A stretch of DNA of 64,000 nt from Mycolicibacterium sp. BiH015 (GTDB taxonomy: Bacteria; Actinomycetota; Actinomycetes; Mycobacteriales; Mycobacteriaceae): assembly GCF_027706845.1 (NCBI RefSeq), contig NZ_JAQGCZ010000001.1, positions 558,001-622,000 on the forward strand, in the 5' to 3' direction. The translations under genes were made by a program, and so were the position numbers. Positions 1-9,112 of the stretch are shown piece by piece (the stretch's first letter is position 1; every line of letters begins with the position of its first letter). Below the pieces are notes generated by a model. It searched no databases, was not told the origin of the DNA, and saw only the letters and a program-made list of their open reading frames with translations.

Positions 1-2201
1 CGTACCTGATTGACTGTCTGCCCTTCACGGTGGTGGGGGCCGGGGTGCACGGTGATCGTGGCGTCGTTGTCGCGGCTGACGATGATGTCGCCGACCCGCA
101 CCGTTTGGTCGCGGGCCACCTGCGCGGCGGGTCCCTCGGTAGTGAGGGTGTCGTGGAGGCGCTGGTTGAGCGCATCAGCGATGTCCCAGGTATCGCAGAC
201 CAGCAGGGTGTCGCGTCCGGCGGCGCGGTCATCGAGGTAGGCCGCGAGGGCGTCGACGGCCATGCTGACCTGATCGCCGGTGCGCAGCCGGTCGTGGCTG
301 CGGTACCAGCGGACCGCTCTGCGGAGCCGGTTGCCGCGCCCGTTGCGGATCGCCAGCGAGGCGTCGCGTTCGGCCGGATCGCGCATGCGCCACACCTGCG
401 AGAGGCGCTGGGTCCAGGGCAGCTCGGTACACAGTTGGTCGAACATGCCGCCGCGGGCCTTGACCGGGGCCAGCTGGTAGGGATCCCCGACAAGGACGGT
501 TTTCGCCCGAGCGGCGGTGGTGGTCTCCAGCAGCTGCCGCAGCTTGGGGGTGGCCACCATGGACGCCTCATCGACGACCACCACGGTGCGGTGATCGAGG
601 GCCAGGGTGCCGGTGTCGAGCTGGTGCAGCGCTTTGTCGAGGGTCATCCCGTGATCGCCGCCGCCGTCAGCGAGTGCTTGGTCGACCGCGGTCCCGGTGG
701 GGGCGAGCACCAGCACCTCTCTGTTGGCTCGGTGAGCGGCGGTGCGCAGGGCTTGCAGGGAGTGGGTTTTCCCGGCGCCGGCCGGTGCGGACAGCGGATT
801 GACCAACCACGGCGACATGCCGATCGTGGCCACCGCGCGCGCCTGATCAGGCGACAGCGCGGCCAGCTCGCTCGAGCGCACATCTAAGCGCGCACACGCA
901 TCGGCAGCGCCTGCGGCGTCGAGTACGCGCATCTCCTCTTTTAGGATCGCGGTGAGCGTGAATTTCTCGTGTCCTTCGCGCTCATGTGCGGCGCGCGGTG
1001 CGCTCACCCGCAGACCGATGCGCGCTGCGAGGTCCTCGATGTGCGCCCGGACATCCCGGCCCTCACCAGGATCTTCCCCGTAGGGCATGACCGCGCCGAC
1101 CAGCTCGACGACATCGGCGCGCGTGAACGCGGCCTTGTCGATGCGCGCTAGCGCGGCGGCGATGCGCGCCCGCCCGGGGATGTGCGCTTGTGCGCGCCGC
1201 GCAGCGCGCGCGGCGAAGTGCGCGTCGCGGTCCAGATCCAGACCGCGCGCATCAGTGCGCCACATCGCTTTGAGTTCGTCCCAGGCGAGCTGCTCGGGTT
1301 TGGTGGGCCGGGTGGCTTTCTGCGCGGTGGCCAACTGCGCGGCGGTCGGCTCACCGTCGACGACGACCAGGTTGTCTTTGGCCCATTCCCGCAGCCGCGT
1401 CGAACGCTGCGACCACGCCTTGATGCTCGCGGCAGTGACGCCGGCGATCTCGGCCATGCCGGAATGCTCGTCGACGGGCTGCCATTCGAAGCCCCGCTCG
1501 GCGTGCAACTCGTGGCGCAGCGTGGCCTGGTAGATGATCCCGGCGGCTTTAGCTTCGTGATACAGCGACTTGGAGTCGATCGACACCAGCCGCCCATCAG
1601 CTCTGACCTGGCGATTCGGCACGATGACATGGGTGTGCAGGTGCGGGTCCCCGCAGCGGCTCGTCTCGTGCTGATAGGCGATCGCGACCAGCCCGGGCAG
1701 CCGCTGGAGGTCTTTGTTGCTGGTCAGCGGGTTGTGCACCCGGGTGTACCCGGCGTGTTCGTGCAGGTAGGTCATCGCGGCTTCGACTGCTTTGACGTGG
1801 GCGTTCTGCATGACCTTTTCGGCCACGTCGTCGGTCAGCGACCGCAGCAGCGACACACTCTTGGGCGCGGCGAACATCAGGTCAAACCCGTGCACCCCGT
1901 TGGTTCCGAACGCCCGGCCGGCCTCCCCATTAGGCGTCACGCCGTCGTCGAGCCAGCGTGCCGCTACCTCGGTGTCAGCAAACCCGCCGTCAAGTGCGGC
2001 GCCGTCGAGTCCGGTGGCCTCACCGACGGTGGCCTTGTCGCCGACCACGACCCAGGTCGGGACCCGGGTGTCGCCTTCGGAGTAGTACTCGCCCAGGCCG
2101 CCGCCGGCGGCCTGACGGTCCATCGAGGCTTGCCGGGCCTGATTGGCGGTGTCGTTGTAGTAGCCGATGCTCCAGCGACTCAACCGCGAGATCGTCAGCA
2201 C
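1..2201 (-). CDS. MobF/TrwC-type conjugative relaxase-helicase (3' end off window)
   Basis: This minus-strand reading frame stays open for 733 codons from a GTG at 2201 to the left edge, so the C-terminus is missing. The N-terminus carries the paired tyrosines of MobF relaxases (RWSIGYYND, codons about 9-17). The HUH metal site HLHTH follows near codon 184. A Walker A motif (PAGAGKTHS) near codon 468 and a VVVDEAS Walker B begin the TraA/RecD-like helicase part. Such proteins nick the transfer origin, bind covalently to the DNA end and unwind it during conjugation. Its presence points to an integrative conjugative or mobilizable element. The start is chosen because the relaxase homology begins there; the ribosome site is weak. 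Confidence 0.87.
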   Translation of the reverse strand, partial: MLTISRLSRWSIGYYNDTANQARQASMDRQAAGGGLGEYYSEGDTRVPTWVVVGDKATVGEATGLDGAALDGGFADTEVAARWLDDGVTPNGEAGRAFGTNGVHGFDLMFAAPKSVSLLRSLTDDVAEKVMQNAHVKAVEAAMTYLHEHAGYTRVHNPLTSNKDLQRLPGLVAIAYQHETSRCGDPHLHTHVIVPNRQVRADGRLVSIDSKSLYHEAKAAGIIYQATLRHELHAERGFEWQPVDEHSGMAEIAGVTAASIKAWSQRSTRLREWAKDNLVVVDGEPTAAQLATAQKATRPTKPEQLAWDELKAMWRTDARGLDLDRDAHFAARAARRAQAHIPGRARIAAALARIDKAAFTRADVVELVGAVMPYGEDPGEGRDVRAHIEDLAARIGLRVSAPRAAHEREGHEKFTLTAILKEEMRVLDAAGAADACARLDVRSSELAALSPDQARAVATIGMSPWLVNPLSAPAGAGKTHSLQALRTAAHRANREVLVLAPTGTAVDQALADGGGDHGMTLDKALHQLDTGTLALDHRTVVVVDEASMVATPKLRQLLETTTAARAKTVLVGDPYQLAPVKARGGMFDQLCTELPWTQRLSQVWRMRDPAERDASLAIRNGRGNRLRRAVRWYRSHDRLRTGDQVSMAVDALAAYLDDRAAGRDTLLVCDTWDIADALNQRLHDTLTTEGPAAQVARDQTVRVGDIIVSRDNDATITVHPGPHHREGQTVNQV

Positions 2202-2682
2202 GGTCGCACCGCCACCAGACCACCTCACCAAGCCGGACAGGCCGCCGACAGGCGGCCGGGGTTCGGGCGCGCCAGCGCCCGAAGCCGAGTATTGCACACC
2301 TTGTGCCAATGTGCCGGTCTGTATCTGCTTGCGAGCCAATGGGTTTGATGGTCTGCTTGGAAGCGATGGTAGCGGGCGATGGGCCATGAAGGGTTCGGAT
2401 TCGGTAGGAGTGTTTGTAGTTGGCGTTGAGGAGTATTGATTGGGTTGCGGGACCTGGAGGTCCGTTGTTGAGGGAGGTGACGAACCGGGAGCCGACATAT
2501 TGCAGGCAGGTAGGTAGGACGAGCCGTCTCAGCGTCGCCGGCACGACCGCGTCTACGCACGAATAAAGAGGTGTCTTGTTAACTGCAGTTCGGCTGGGCA
2601 CTTGGCGAGAATACGCAGGGGCGAGCTTGTCGGTCGGGCTGTTTAACCTCGGCAGCGTTGACCTTGTGGACCGGGGGCTGTG
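2202..2682. other. Intergenic region between relaxase and recombinase genes
   Basis: This is a 481-bp divergent spacer between the relaxase start and the first recombinase. No convincing gene is seen. A short hairpin (GGACC, 4-nt loop, GGTCC) lies at 2450-2463. Promoters for both genes, and possibly an origin of transfer or a recombination site, could sit here, but no specific site is recognised. Confidence 0.5.
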
Positions 2683-3906
2683 ATGGATGACGAAGCCGAG
2701 TTGAGAGCGGTCGAGGGCCTCGATGTCGCGAAGGTCGGTGCGGTTCTGCATGGCGAGGCCGGGTCCTTGCCGTGGCGGTTGGTCGACGGATCGGGTGCAG
2801 AAATTGTCCACGTCAATCTATGGTTGGCCGATCTCGACGCTTGCGACAACTCACCGGCGACGTTGCGCGCCTATGCGTATGACCTGCTGAGCTGGACTCG
2901 TTTCCTCGATGCGGTGCACGTTGCCTGGGCAAACGCGACGCGAAGTGAAGTTCGTGATTGGGTTCGGTGGTACCGATGTCGGGCGAATCCTCAACGGCGC
3001 CGAGGATCGGACAGTCACCGGCCCGCGCCGGGCTCGGTGAATGAGCTGACCGGCAAGCCTTACCTCGACTCGTCGTACGCCCGGTCGGCGATAAATCGTC
3101 GTCTCTCGGCTCTTAGCGGCTTCTACGAGTTCGCTCTCGAGTCCGACTTGGGGCCGCTGATGAATCCGGTACCGAAATCGCGTGGAGATATCACTCGACT
3201 CGATGCACATGGTCAACCTTTCGACAGTCCAAGCCATCACGAGAAGAAGCGCGCCCCATACCGGCAAAAGTTGACTGATCGAGCGCCGCGCGCACTCAGC
3301 GACGGCCTCTACGAGGAGGTGTTCGCCACGCTGAGAACCAACCGGGACCGGGCCATCGTCGCCACCGCGATCTCTTCCGGCCTACGAGCCAGCGAATTAC
3401 TCAGTATGCGGCGGGGTTTGCTTCATGCCGCGGATCAAACAGCGGAGATCATTCCCAAGGGCGGCAGTGGAAGTCGTGCTCTCGTTCGCATCAGTCCAGC
3501 AGCGTATCTCTGGATCGCCCGCTATCTTGCTGAGCGCCCGGTGGGGCCTCCAGACGAGCCGGTCTGGATGACGTTGCGCGGCTCCCGACGGCCACTGACT
3601 TACTGGGCTATGCGACAGATCCTGGAGCGCAGTAACGCGCTACTGGGCTCCAATGTCACCATGCACGACTTCCGCCACACTTTCTGCATGCGGCTCGCGC
3701 AAGACGAGAACATGACGATCGCGGAGATGCAGGAGCTGATGCGCCACTCGTCGATCGCCAGCACTACCCGTTACCTGCGGCCCAGCCTCACCGAACTCAT
3801 CGACAAACTCGACCAGCACTGGAGCAAGCCCCCTATGCCTCCACCCGTGCCGGGGAAGGGCTACGCGGCAGAAGACCTCCAGGTGTTGTTTGGGCGGACC
3901 TTCTGA
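2683..3906 (+). CDS. Tyrosine recombinase (TnpA-like, first of a tandem pair)
   Basis: The 407-residue protein has the tyrosine recombinase catalytic set in its C-terminal half: Arg in SSGLRASEL, HDFRH (HxxR), the histidine in LMRHSS and the tyrosine in TTRYLRP. The N-terminal 100 residues resemble a SAM-like core-binding domain. The ATG at 2683 is preferred over GTG at 2680 because the GGGGG at 2673-2677 is better spaced from it. The stop overlaps the ATG of the next, larger recombinase by one base. Paired, overlapping recombinases of about 400 and 800 residues recall TnpA and TnpB of Tn554-type elements, which often carry arsenic or antibiotic resistance. A standalone integrase function is the alternative. 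Confidence 0.85.
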   Translation: MDDEAELRAVEGLDVAKVGAVLHGEAGSLPWRLVDGSGAEIVHVNLWLADLDACDNSPATLRAYAYDLLSWTRFLDAVHVAWANATRSEVRDWVRWYRCRANPQRRRGSDSHRPAPGSVNELTGKPYLDSSYARSAINRRLSALSGFYEFALESDLGPLMNPVPKSRGDITRLDAHGQPFDSPSHHEKKRAPYRQKLTDRAPRALSDGLYEEVFATLRTNRDRAIVATAISSGLRASELLSMRRGLLHAADQTAEIIPKGGSGSRALVRISPAAYLWIARYLAERPVGPPDEPVWMTLRGSRRPLTYWAMRQILERSNALLGSNVTMHDFRHTFCMRLAQDENMTIAEMQELMRHSSIASTTRYLRPSLTELIDKLDQHWSKPPMPPPVPGKGYAAEDLQVLFGRTF

Positions 3907-6284
3907 TGCCGCGGGTTCTTACACGTGCACAGTCACTGGTGAGTTCGTCTGTGTTCGCCAACCATCCAGTCGAAGTGTTGCCGCCGTTGTCGCCGATGGC
4001 CGAGAACCACCCGTGGTTCGGAAACACCGTCACCGCCGTTGAACGCGAGCGCATCATTGCTTCCGGGCTTCCTCTGGTGATGGCGCGGATGAGTGCGAAG
4101 TATCGCAGTGAGGCCGAAGCCCGCAGCGGCGCCCGGCTCTGGCTGAGCCGACTGCTGGACTGGTTGGACGGCTACGCCGGCGAAAGCTATCAAGACCGTT
4201 GGAAAGCCAGCGATTCCGACAACCAGCCGAAAGCTTGGTGTCCCGCCTTGTCGACGGGTTCATACACGCGGCTTGGGGCGCGGCTGTCAATCAATGCCCT
4301 CATTCTCCTGGGCGTGATTCGCCCAGGCTACGACTGGCTGATCGAGAACAAACAGGCCCGTTTCTACCGCGACTGGACAACCACCCACGAACCCGCGGCG
4401 TGGGATCGCTACTTCGCCGCTGCCGAGCACGAGGGCGCACCCGAACTGAAGACGTGGCGAGCCGTCACCCACCTTGTGCGCATCAGCATCGTCAACGGAC
4501 TGCCAATCACCGAGTTGCAGAGCCAGCACGTGTTGGGCTACCGAAAATTTCTGACCACGACCGGCAGGACGCCGGGCGATCTTCACGCCATGTGGCACTA
4601 CGGACGCCGCGGCGGGCTGTTCGCCGGTGAAGCCGACGATCTGCGGCGCTACCTAATAGCCAAACGCCTCAATCCCACCGAACTGGTCGACCGCTTCGAC
4701 GTGCGAGCCCCCAGCGTTCGCAGGCTCTTGATTGCCTACCTTGCTGAAATCGCCGCCGGCCAAGACTACGCCAGCCTCGACGGAACAAGCCGAAACCTGG
4801 TGAAGCTGTTCTGGAAGCCGATCGAAGACGCCAATCCCGGCATCGACACAATCAGCCTGACCAGAGCCCAGGCGACAGCATGGAAGGAGTGGTTGCGCAC
4901 CAAACCAGACGGAACACCGCGCCGCCACGCGGAGAGCATTCTGGGAGCGGTCCGCAGCTTCTACCTCGATGTGGCCGCCTGGGCCCACGAGGATCCCTCA
5001 ACGTGGGCGCACTGGGCTGTCGCGTGTCCGGTCAGCATCCGCGACGTCCGAGGTCAACAGAAGCGCCGGGCCCAGCGGGCACACCGCATGCAAGCACGCA
5101 CCCGCACCCTCGCACCGCACATCGATGCACTCGTCGCCGCGGCCCGAGCCGCCTACCTGCAAGCCGTCGAGTTGCAAGACGCAGCCAAGACCGCGCCGGT
5201 CGAAGAACCCTTCTCCGTGCAGGGGAACACCTACATCAAGCACGCCCCGCGCAAACACGCCGATCGGGTACGCATCAACACCCTGCGAGATGGGGCAGAG
5301 ACACGAGTGGACCTACACCACAACGTTACCCGCGCCTTCATGACGTGGACGATCATCGAGATCCTGCGTCACACCGGCATCCGGATCGAAGAGATGCTCG
5401 AACTGACCCACTTGAGCATTAAGCAGTACCGCAAGCCCGATGGCACCGTGATCCCGCTCCTGCAGATCGCACCCAGCAAGACCGATCAAGAGCGGATATT
5501 TCCCTGCAGCCCGGAGTTGACGACCACGTTGGCGAGACTGGTGGAGTTTGTCAGCATCGACGGCCGGGTCCCGCTGTGCTGCCGTATCGACACGCAGGAG
5601 CGCCAAGTATCGGCGCCGCTGCCACATCTGATCCAGATCCGCGAGGGCGGACGTTCCCGCGTCATCAACCAATGCACAGTCCGAAAATGGCTGTCGGAGT
5701 TGGCCAACGACATGGGCTTGACGGGCGCCGATGGTGCCGCGCTCTATTTCACGCCCCATGACTTCCGTCGCATCTTCATCACCGACATCGTCAACGCTGG
5801 TTTTCCCATTCATCTGGCCGCAAGGATCGTGGGCCACAACAACATCGAAGTCACCCGTGGATACACCGCGGTGTATCAGAAAGATGTCTTCGAAGCGTAC
5901 GACCGCTTCATCGACAACCGCAGACAAGCGCGACCCTCCGCCGAATACCGTGAGCCCACACAAGTTGAGTGGGACGACTTCATCGAGCACTTCGGCCAGC
6001 GCCGGATTGCGCTCGGCAACTGCCATCGTCCCTACGGATCTGACTGCACTCATGAACATGCTTGCCTTCGCTGCGATTTTTGCGAGGTAGAGCCCTCCCA
6101 GGCTGAAAGGCTCGACGCGATTCGCGACAACCTTCGCGCCCAGGTCGACGAAGCCCACAAGAACCGGTGGCTGGGCGACGTGAATCAGTTGCGCATCACC
6201 ATTGAGCACGCCGACCGCAAGGCGGCCAGACTCGCAGCCCTAGCCGACGCGGCCCCAGTACTTCTGGCCCCGCGCACGTTCTGA
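3906..6284 (+). CDS. Large tyrosine recombinase (TnpB-like, second of a tandem pair)
   Basis: The 792-residue protein has a recombinase catalytic domain at about residues 470-680: Arg in HTGIRIEEM, HDFRR, RIVGHNN, and the tyrosine in TRGYTAVY. Beyond it is a Cys/His cluster (NCHRPYGSDCTHEHACLRCDFC) that should bind zinc, then a helical tail. This layout is seen in long integrases of Tn554-like and related actinobacterial elements. The start codon overlaps the preceding recombinase stop, so the two are probably cotranslated and act together. No TnpC-like small third gene was found downstream. The arsenic genes begin 155 bp later, which suggests that they are cargo of this element. Confidence 0.84.
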   Translation: MPRVLTRAQSLVSSSVFANHPVEVLPPLSPMAENHPWFGNTVTAVERERIIASGLPLVMARMSAKYRSEAEARSGARLWLSRLLDWLDGYAGESYQDRWKASDSDNQPKAWCPALSTGSYTRLGARLSINALILLGVIRPGYDWLIENKQARFYRDWTTTHEPAAWDRYFAAAEHEGAPELKTWRAVTHLVRISIVNGLPITELQSQHVLGYRKFLTTTGRTPGDLHAMWHYGRRGGLFAGEADDLRRYLIAKRLNPTELVDRFDVRAPSVRRLLIAYLAEIAAGQDYASLDGTSRNLVKLFWKPIEDANPGIDTISLTRAQATAWKEWLRTKPDGTPRRHAESILGAVRSFYLDVAAWAHEDPSTWAHWAVACPVSIRDVRGQQKRRAQRAHRMQARTRTLAPHIDALVAAARAAYLQAVELQDAAKTAPVEEPFSVQGNTYIKHAPRKHADRVRINTLRDGAETRVDLHHNVTRAFMTWTIIEILRHTGIRIEEMLELTHLSIKQYRKPDGTVIPLLQIAPSKTDQERIFPCSPELTTTLARLVEFVSIDGRVPLCCRIDTQERQVSAPLPHLIQIREGGRSRVINQCTVRKWLSELANDMGLTGADGAALYFTPHDFRRIFITDIVNAGFPIHLAARIVGHNNIEVTRGYTAVYQKDVFEAYDRFIDNRRQARPSAEYREPTQVEWDDFIEHFGQRRIALGNCHRPYGSDCTHEHACLRCDFCEVEPSQAERLDAIRDNLRAQVDEAHKNRWLGDVNQLRITIEHADRKAARLAALADAAPVLLAPRTF

Positions 6285-6413
6285 CAGCACCGGCAAGGCT
6301 GCCTCTGTCAGCCCTCGTGCTGGCTGGTGACATACAGAGCGGGCGGCTCGCTCGGACAGAGTGAAGACCTGATCACTATCAGCGCGAGTTCACCAAGTGT
6401 TCGCTTGCCCGCA

Positions 6414-6449
6414 GATTCGATGTCTGTCAATATCGATGTATGTCGAATC
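6414..6449 (+). promoter_or_regulatory. Probable ArsR operator at the arsR start
   Basis: Two 12-bp direct repeats, TCGATGTCTGTC (6417-6428) and TCGATGTATGTC (6433-6444), differ at one base. They lie within outer arms GATTCGA (6414-6420) and TCGAATC (6443-6449). The second repeat runs over the arsR ATG at 6440, so a bound repressor would block transcription or translation of arsR-acr3. No Shine-Dalgarno site is visible, which fits a leaderless or nearly leaderless transcript. Related ATCGATATT/TGTCAA words occur upstream of the second arsR near 20454-20470. Confidence 0.55.
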
Positions 6450-6814
6450 CAGAGGGCGCGGTCGCGGACGCGTGTTGCGTGACGCCGCCGCTGCTGCGTG
6501 AGCCGTTGAGTGAGCCGACCGCAGTCGAGGTGGCTAGAAAGTTGAAGGCGCTGGCTGATCCGGTGCGGCTGCGGCTGTTCAGTGCGATCGCCAGTCATTC
6601 CGGTGGTGAGGCATGCGTCTGTGACGTCTCGGGTGGGATTGATGTCTCGCAGCCCACGGTGTCGCATCATCTCAAGGTGCTGCGCGACGCTGGCTTGCTG
6701 ACGTCGGAACGCCGGGCGTCGTGGGTGTATTACGCCGTGGTCCCCGAGGCGCTGCGTGAGATCGCAGCGCTCTTGGATCTCGATACCGCAGCCTTGGCAG
6801 GGGTGACGGCATGA
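6440..6814 (+). CDS. arsR: ArsR-family arsenite-responsive repressor
   Basis: The 124-residue protein is a SmtB/ArsR winged helix. The ALADPVRLRLF dimer/entry helix is followed by GEACVCDV, the cysteine pair where arsenite binds in classical ArsR (ELCVCDL). The recognition helix is VSQPTVSHHLKVL. An N-terminal CC pair (DACCVTPP) may add ligands. It should repress its own operon and release DNA on binding As(III). Its stop overlaps the acr3 start (ATGA), so the two genes are translationally coupled, and a repeated operator covers its start. Confidence 0.93.
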   Translation: MSNPEGAVADACCVTPPLLREPLSEPTAVEVARKLKALADPVRLRLFSAIASHSGGEACVCDVSGGIDVSQPTVSHHLKVLRDAGLLTSERRASWVYYAVVPEALREIAALLDLDTAALAGVTA

Positions 6815-7923
6815 CCGACACGGTGGCCTCGAATTCCTCGACGCCGGTGGTGGGCAAGTTGTCCACCCTGGATCGGTTCCTGCCGGTGTGGATCGGTGTC
6901 GCGATGGTCGCCGGGCTACTGCTCGGTCGGGGGATTCCGGGGTTGAATACCGCGCTGGAAAGCGTTCAGGTCGACGGTATTTCGTTGCCGATCGCCCTCG
7001 GCCTGTTGATCATGATGTATCCGGTGCTGGCGAAGGTCCGCTATGACCGCCTCGACACCGTGACCGGCGACCGCAAACTGCTGCTGTCCTCGTTGTTCTT
7101 GAACTGGGTGTTCGGTCCGGCGTTGATGTTCGCCCTGGCGTGGCTAATGCTGCCCGACCTGCCCGAGTACCGCACCGGGCTGATCATCGTCGGTCTGGCC
7201 CGTTGCATCGCCATGGTGATCATCTGGAACGACCTGGCCTGCGGCGACCGCGAAGCCGCCGCCGTCCTGGTCGCGCTGAACTCGATCTTTCAGGTCATCA
7301 TGTTCGCCGTCCTGGGCTGGTTCTACCTGTCAGTCCTGCCCGGTTGGCTGGGCCTGGAGCAGACCACCATCGCCACCTCGCCGTGGCAGATCGCCAAGTC
7401 GGTGCTGATCTTTTTGGGCATCCCACTGCTGGCCGGCTACCTGTCGCGCCGGCTCGGGGAGAAGGCGAAGGGCCGCGACTGGTACGAGTCGAAGTTCCTG
7501 CCCCGGATCGGGCCGTGGGCATTGTACGGCCTGCTGTTCACCATTGTGATTCTCTTTGCACTGCAGGGCGATCAGATCACCAGCCAGCCGCTGGATGTGG
7601 TGCGGATTGCGCTGCCCCTGCTGGTGTACTTCACGATCATGTGGGGTGGGGGCTATCTGCTCGGCGCCGCGATCGGTTTGGGCTATCAGCGCACCACGAC
7701 GCTGGCATTCACCGCGGCGGGCAACAACTTTGAGTTGGCCATCGCCGTCGCGATCGCCACCTACGGTGCCACCTCCGGCCAAGCCCTGGCGGGGGTGGTC
7801 GGCCCCCTTATCGAGGTCCCCGTCCTGGTCGCCCTGGTCTACGTATCACTGGCCCTGCGGCGACGTTTCGCCGATCAGAGCACTGCATCTTCAGCCACTA
7901 TCTCGACGACGAAGGAGTCGTAG
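6811..7923 (+). CDS. acr3: Acr3-type arsenite efflux permease
   Basis: The 370-residue protein has about ten hydrophobic segments and is of the Acr3 (ArsB, BASS superfamily) type. The invariant TM4 cysteine sits in GLARCIAMVIIWND and the TM9 glutamate in PLIEVPVLVALVYV. The GNNFELAIAVA segment is also typical. It exports arsenite across the plasma membrane by proton antiport. It is coupled to arsR by a 4-bp overlap and lies 4 bp before arsC. It is not fused to ArsC, unlike the M. tuberculosis protein as I recall it. Confidence 0.95.
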   Translation: MTDTVASNSSTPVVGKLSTLDRFLPVWIGVAMVAGLLLGRGIPGLNTALESVQVDGISLPIALGLLIMMYPVLAKVRYDRLDTVTGDRKLLLSSLFLNWVFGPALMFALAWLMLPDLPEYRTGLIIVGLARCIAMVIIWNDLACGDREAAAVLVALNSIFQVIMFAVLGWFYLSVLPGWLGLEQTTIATSPWQIAKSVLIFLGIPLLAGYLSRRLGEKAKGRDWYESKFLPRIGPWALYGLLFTIVILFALQGDQITSQPLDVVRIALPLLVYFTIMWGGGYLLGAAIGLGYQRTTTLAFTAAGNNFELAIAVAIATYGATSGQALAGVVGPLIEVPVLVALVYVSLALRRRFADQSTASSATISTTKES

Positions 7924-7927
7924 CACC

Positions 7928-8599
7928 ATGTCTAACAGCCCCGCCGCCGTCCGGCCGCACCGCGACCTGTCCATCGATCAACAGCACGCCCTGACCACCG
8001 CGGCGACACGGCTGGAGCGCGATTTCGGCGACAGCTTCGGCGTCGAGACGATCGAACGGTTCCTGCACACCTCCTATGACCAGTTCGCCGGCCGCGCCAC
8101 CATCCCCAACTTCCTTCCGCTGCTGGCCGAACGGTTCGCCCGCCAACGCCTGCACGCCCTGGCTCGAGTGGAGGGCAAGATCAGTGACGGCAAGCCCACC
8201 GTGCTGTTCCTGTGCACCCACAACGCGGGTCGTTCCCAGATGGCGCTGGGTTTCTTCACCCACCTCGCCGGCGAGGACGCGGTGGCGTGGTCGGGTGGCT
8301 CCGAACCCGGTAATGCCATCAACCCCTCGGCTGTCGAGGCGATGGCCGAGGTCGGCATCGACATCACCAGCGAGTTCCCGAAGCCCTGGACCGACGAGAT
8401 CGTCCAGGCCGCCGACGTGGTGATCACCATGGGCTGCGGCGATGCCTGCCCCATCTTTCCCGGCAAGCGCTACGAGAACTGGGAGTTACCCGATCCCGCT
8501 GGCCAAGACGTCGATGCGGTCCGACCCATCCGCGACGACATCGAAGAACGTGTCCGACGCCTGCTCGCCGAACTCAACGTCACCGCCCGACAGGCCTGA
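7928..8599 (+). CDS. arsC: Arsenate reductase, LMW-phosphatase fold with N-terminal three-helix domain
   Basis: The 223-residue protein has two parts. Residues about 10-75 form a three-helix bundle (LSIDQQHAL to LPLLAERFARQRL), a dimerisation module known in front of actinobacterial ArsC. Residues about 80-218 are an LMW protein tyrosine phosphatase domain with the CX5R loop CTHNAGRS and a downstream MGCGDACP motif. It should reduce arsenate to arsenite for Acr3. It is close to the second copy at 16041-16721; both share the GCGDACP and EFPKPW/EYPKPW segments. It lies 4 bp after acr3 and 4 bp before the next arsC, so it belongs to one operon. Confidence 0.92.
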   Translation: MSNSPAAVRPHRDLSIDQQHALTTAATRLERDFGDSFGVETIERFLHTSYDQFAGRATIPNFLPLLAERFARQRLHALARVEGKISDGKPTVLFLCTHNAGRSQMALGFFTHLAGEDAVAWSGGSEPGNAINPSAVEAMAEVGIDITSEFPKPWTDEIVQAADVVITMGCGDACPIFPGKRYENWELPDPAGQDVDAVRPIRDDIEERVRRLLAELNVTARQA

Positions 8600-8603
8600 C
8601 CCG

Positions 8604-9029
8604 ATGAGCGAATCCTCAAAGCCCTCGGTGCTGTTCGTGTGCGTGAAAAACGGCGGCAAATCGCAGATGGCCGCCGGATTGATGCGCCAGGTTGCCGGCG
8701 ACACGGTGATCGTGTACTCGGCCGGCACCAAACCCGGCACCGCGGTCAACGAGCTGTCCGCCCAGGCCCTTCTCGAAGTGGGTGTCGACATCACCGCTGA
8801 GCAGCCCAAGCCGGTCGACTACGAGCTGGCTCGCGATGTCGACCTCGTGGTCACCCTCGGCCGCGAAGCCACCTTGGATCCGCTGCCGGGCACGCGCGTG
8901 GAGAACTGGGACACCGACGAACCGTCTGAGCGCGGCATCGACGGCCTGGACCGGATGCGCCTGGTCCGCGACGACATCGCCACCCGCGTCCAGCAGCTGC
9001 ACACCGCGCTGACCAGTTCCACGTCCTGA
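8604..9029 (+). CDS. arsC1: ArsC1-type arsenate-mycothiol transferase
   Basis: The 141-residue protein is a single LMW-phosphatase domain. Its phosphate loop reads CVKNGGKS, with lysine where most family members have arginine (CX5R). From memory, the Corynebacterium glutamicum arsenate-mycothiol transferase ArsC1 has the same GGKS loop, so this is probably a working variant and not a decayed one. Such enzymes conjugate arsenate to mycothiol, and mycoredoxin then releases arsenite. The YSAGTKPG and LGREATLD segments match the family. It starts 4 bp after the preceding arsC. Confidence 0.87.
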   Translation: MSESSKPSVLFVCVKNGGKSQMAAGLMRQVAGDTVIVYSAGTKPGTAVNELSAQALLEVGVDITAEQPKPVDYELARDVDLVVTLGREATLDPLPGTRVENWDTDEPSERGIDGLDRMRLVRDDIATRVQQLHTALTSSTS

Positions 9030-9112
9030 CACCCACCCAAACCCGGTTTCGCAGCTGCAGCGCGGCGGCACAAAACCCTTTTCCCTCTCGATGCCACCGA
9101 GGAGACTTCGTC

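Noticed and set aside
30..887. 285-codon plus-strand frame opposite the relaxase
   Set aside because: It is antisense to a frame with clear relaxase and Walker motifs, and its own product has no recognisable domain; a high-GC shadow.
1182..2348. 388-codon plus-strand frame
   Set aside because: It lies wholly opposite the relaxase N-terminus with its HLHTH motif. The composition matches antisense translation.
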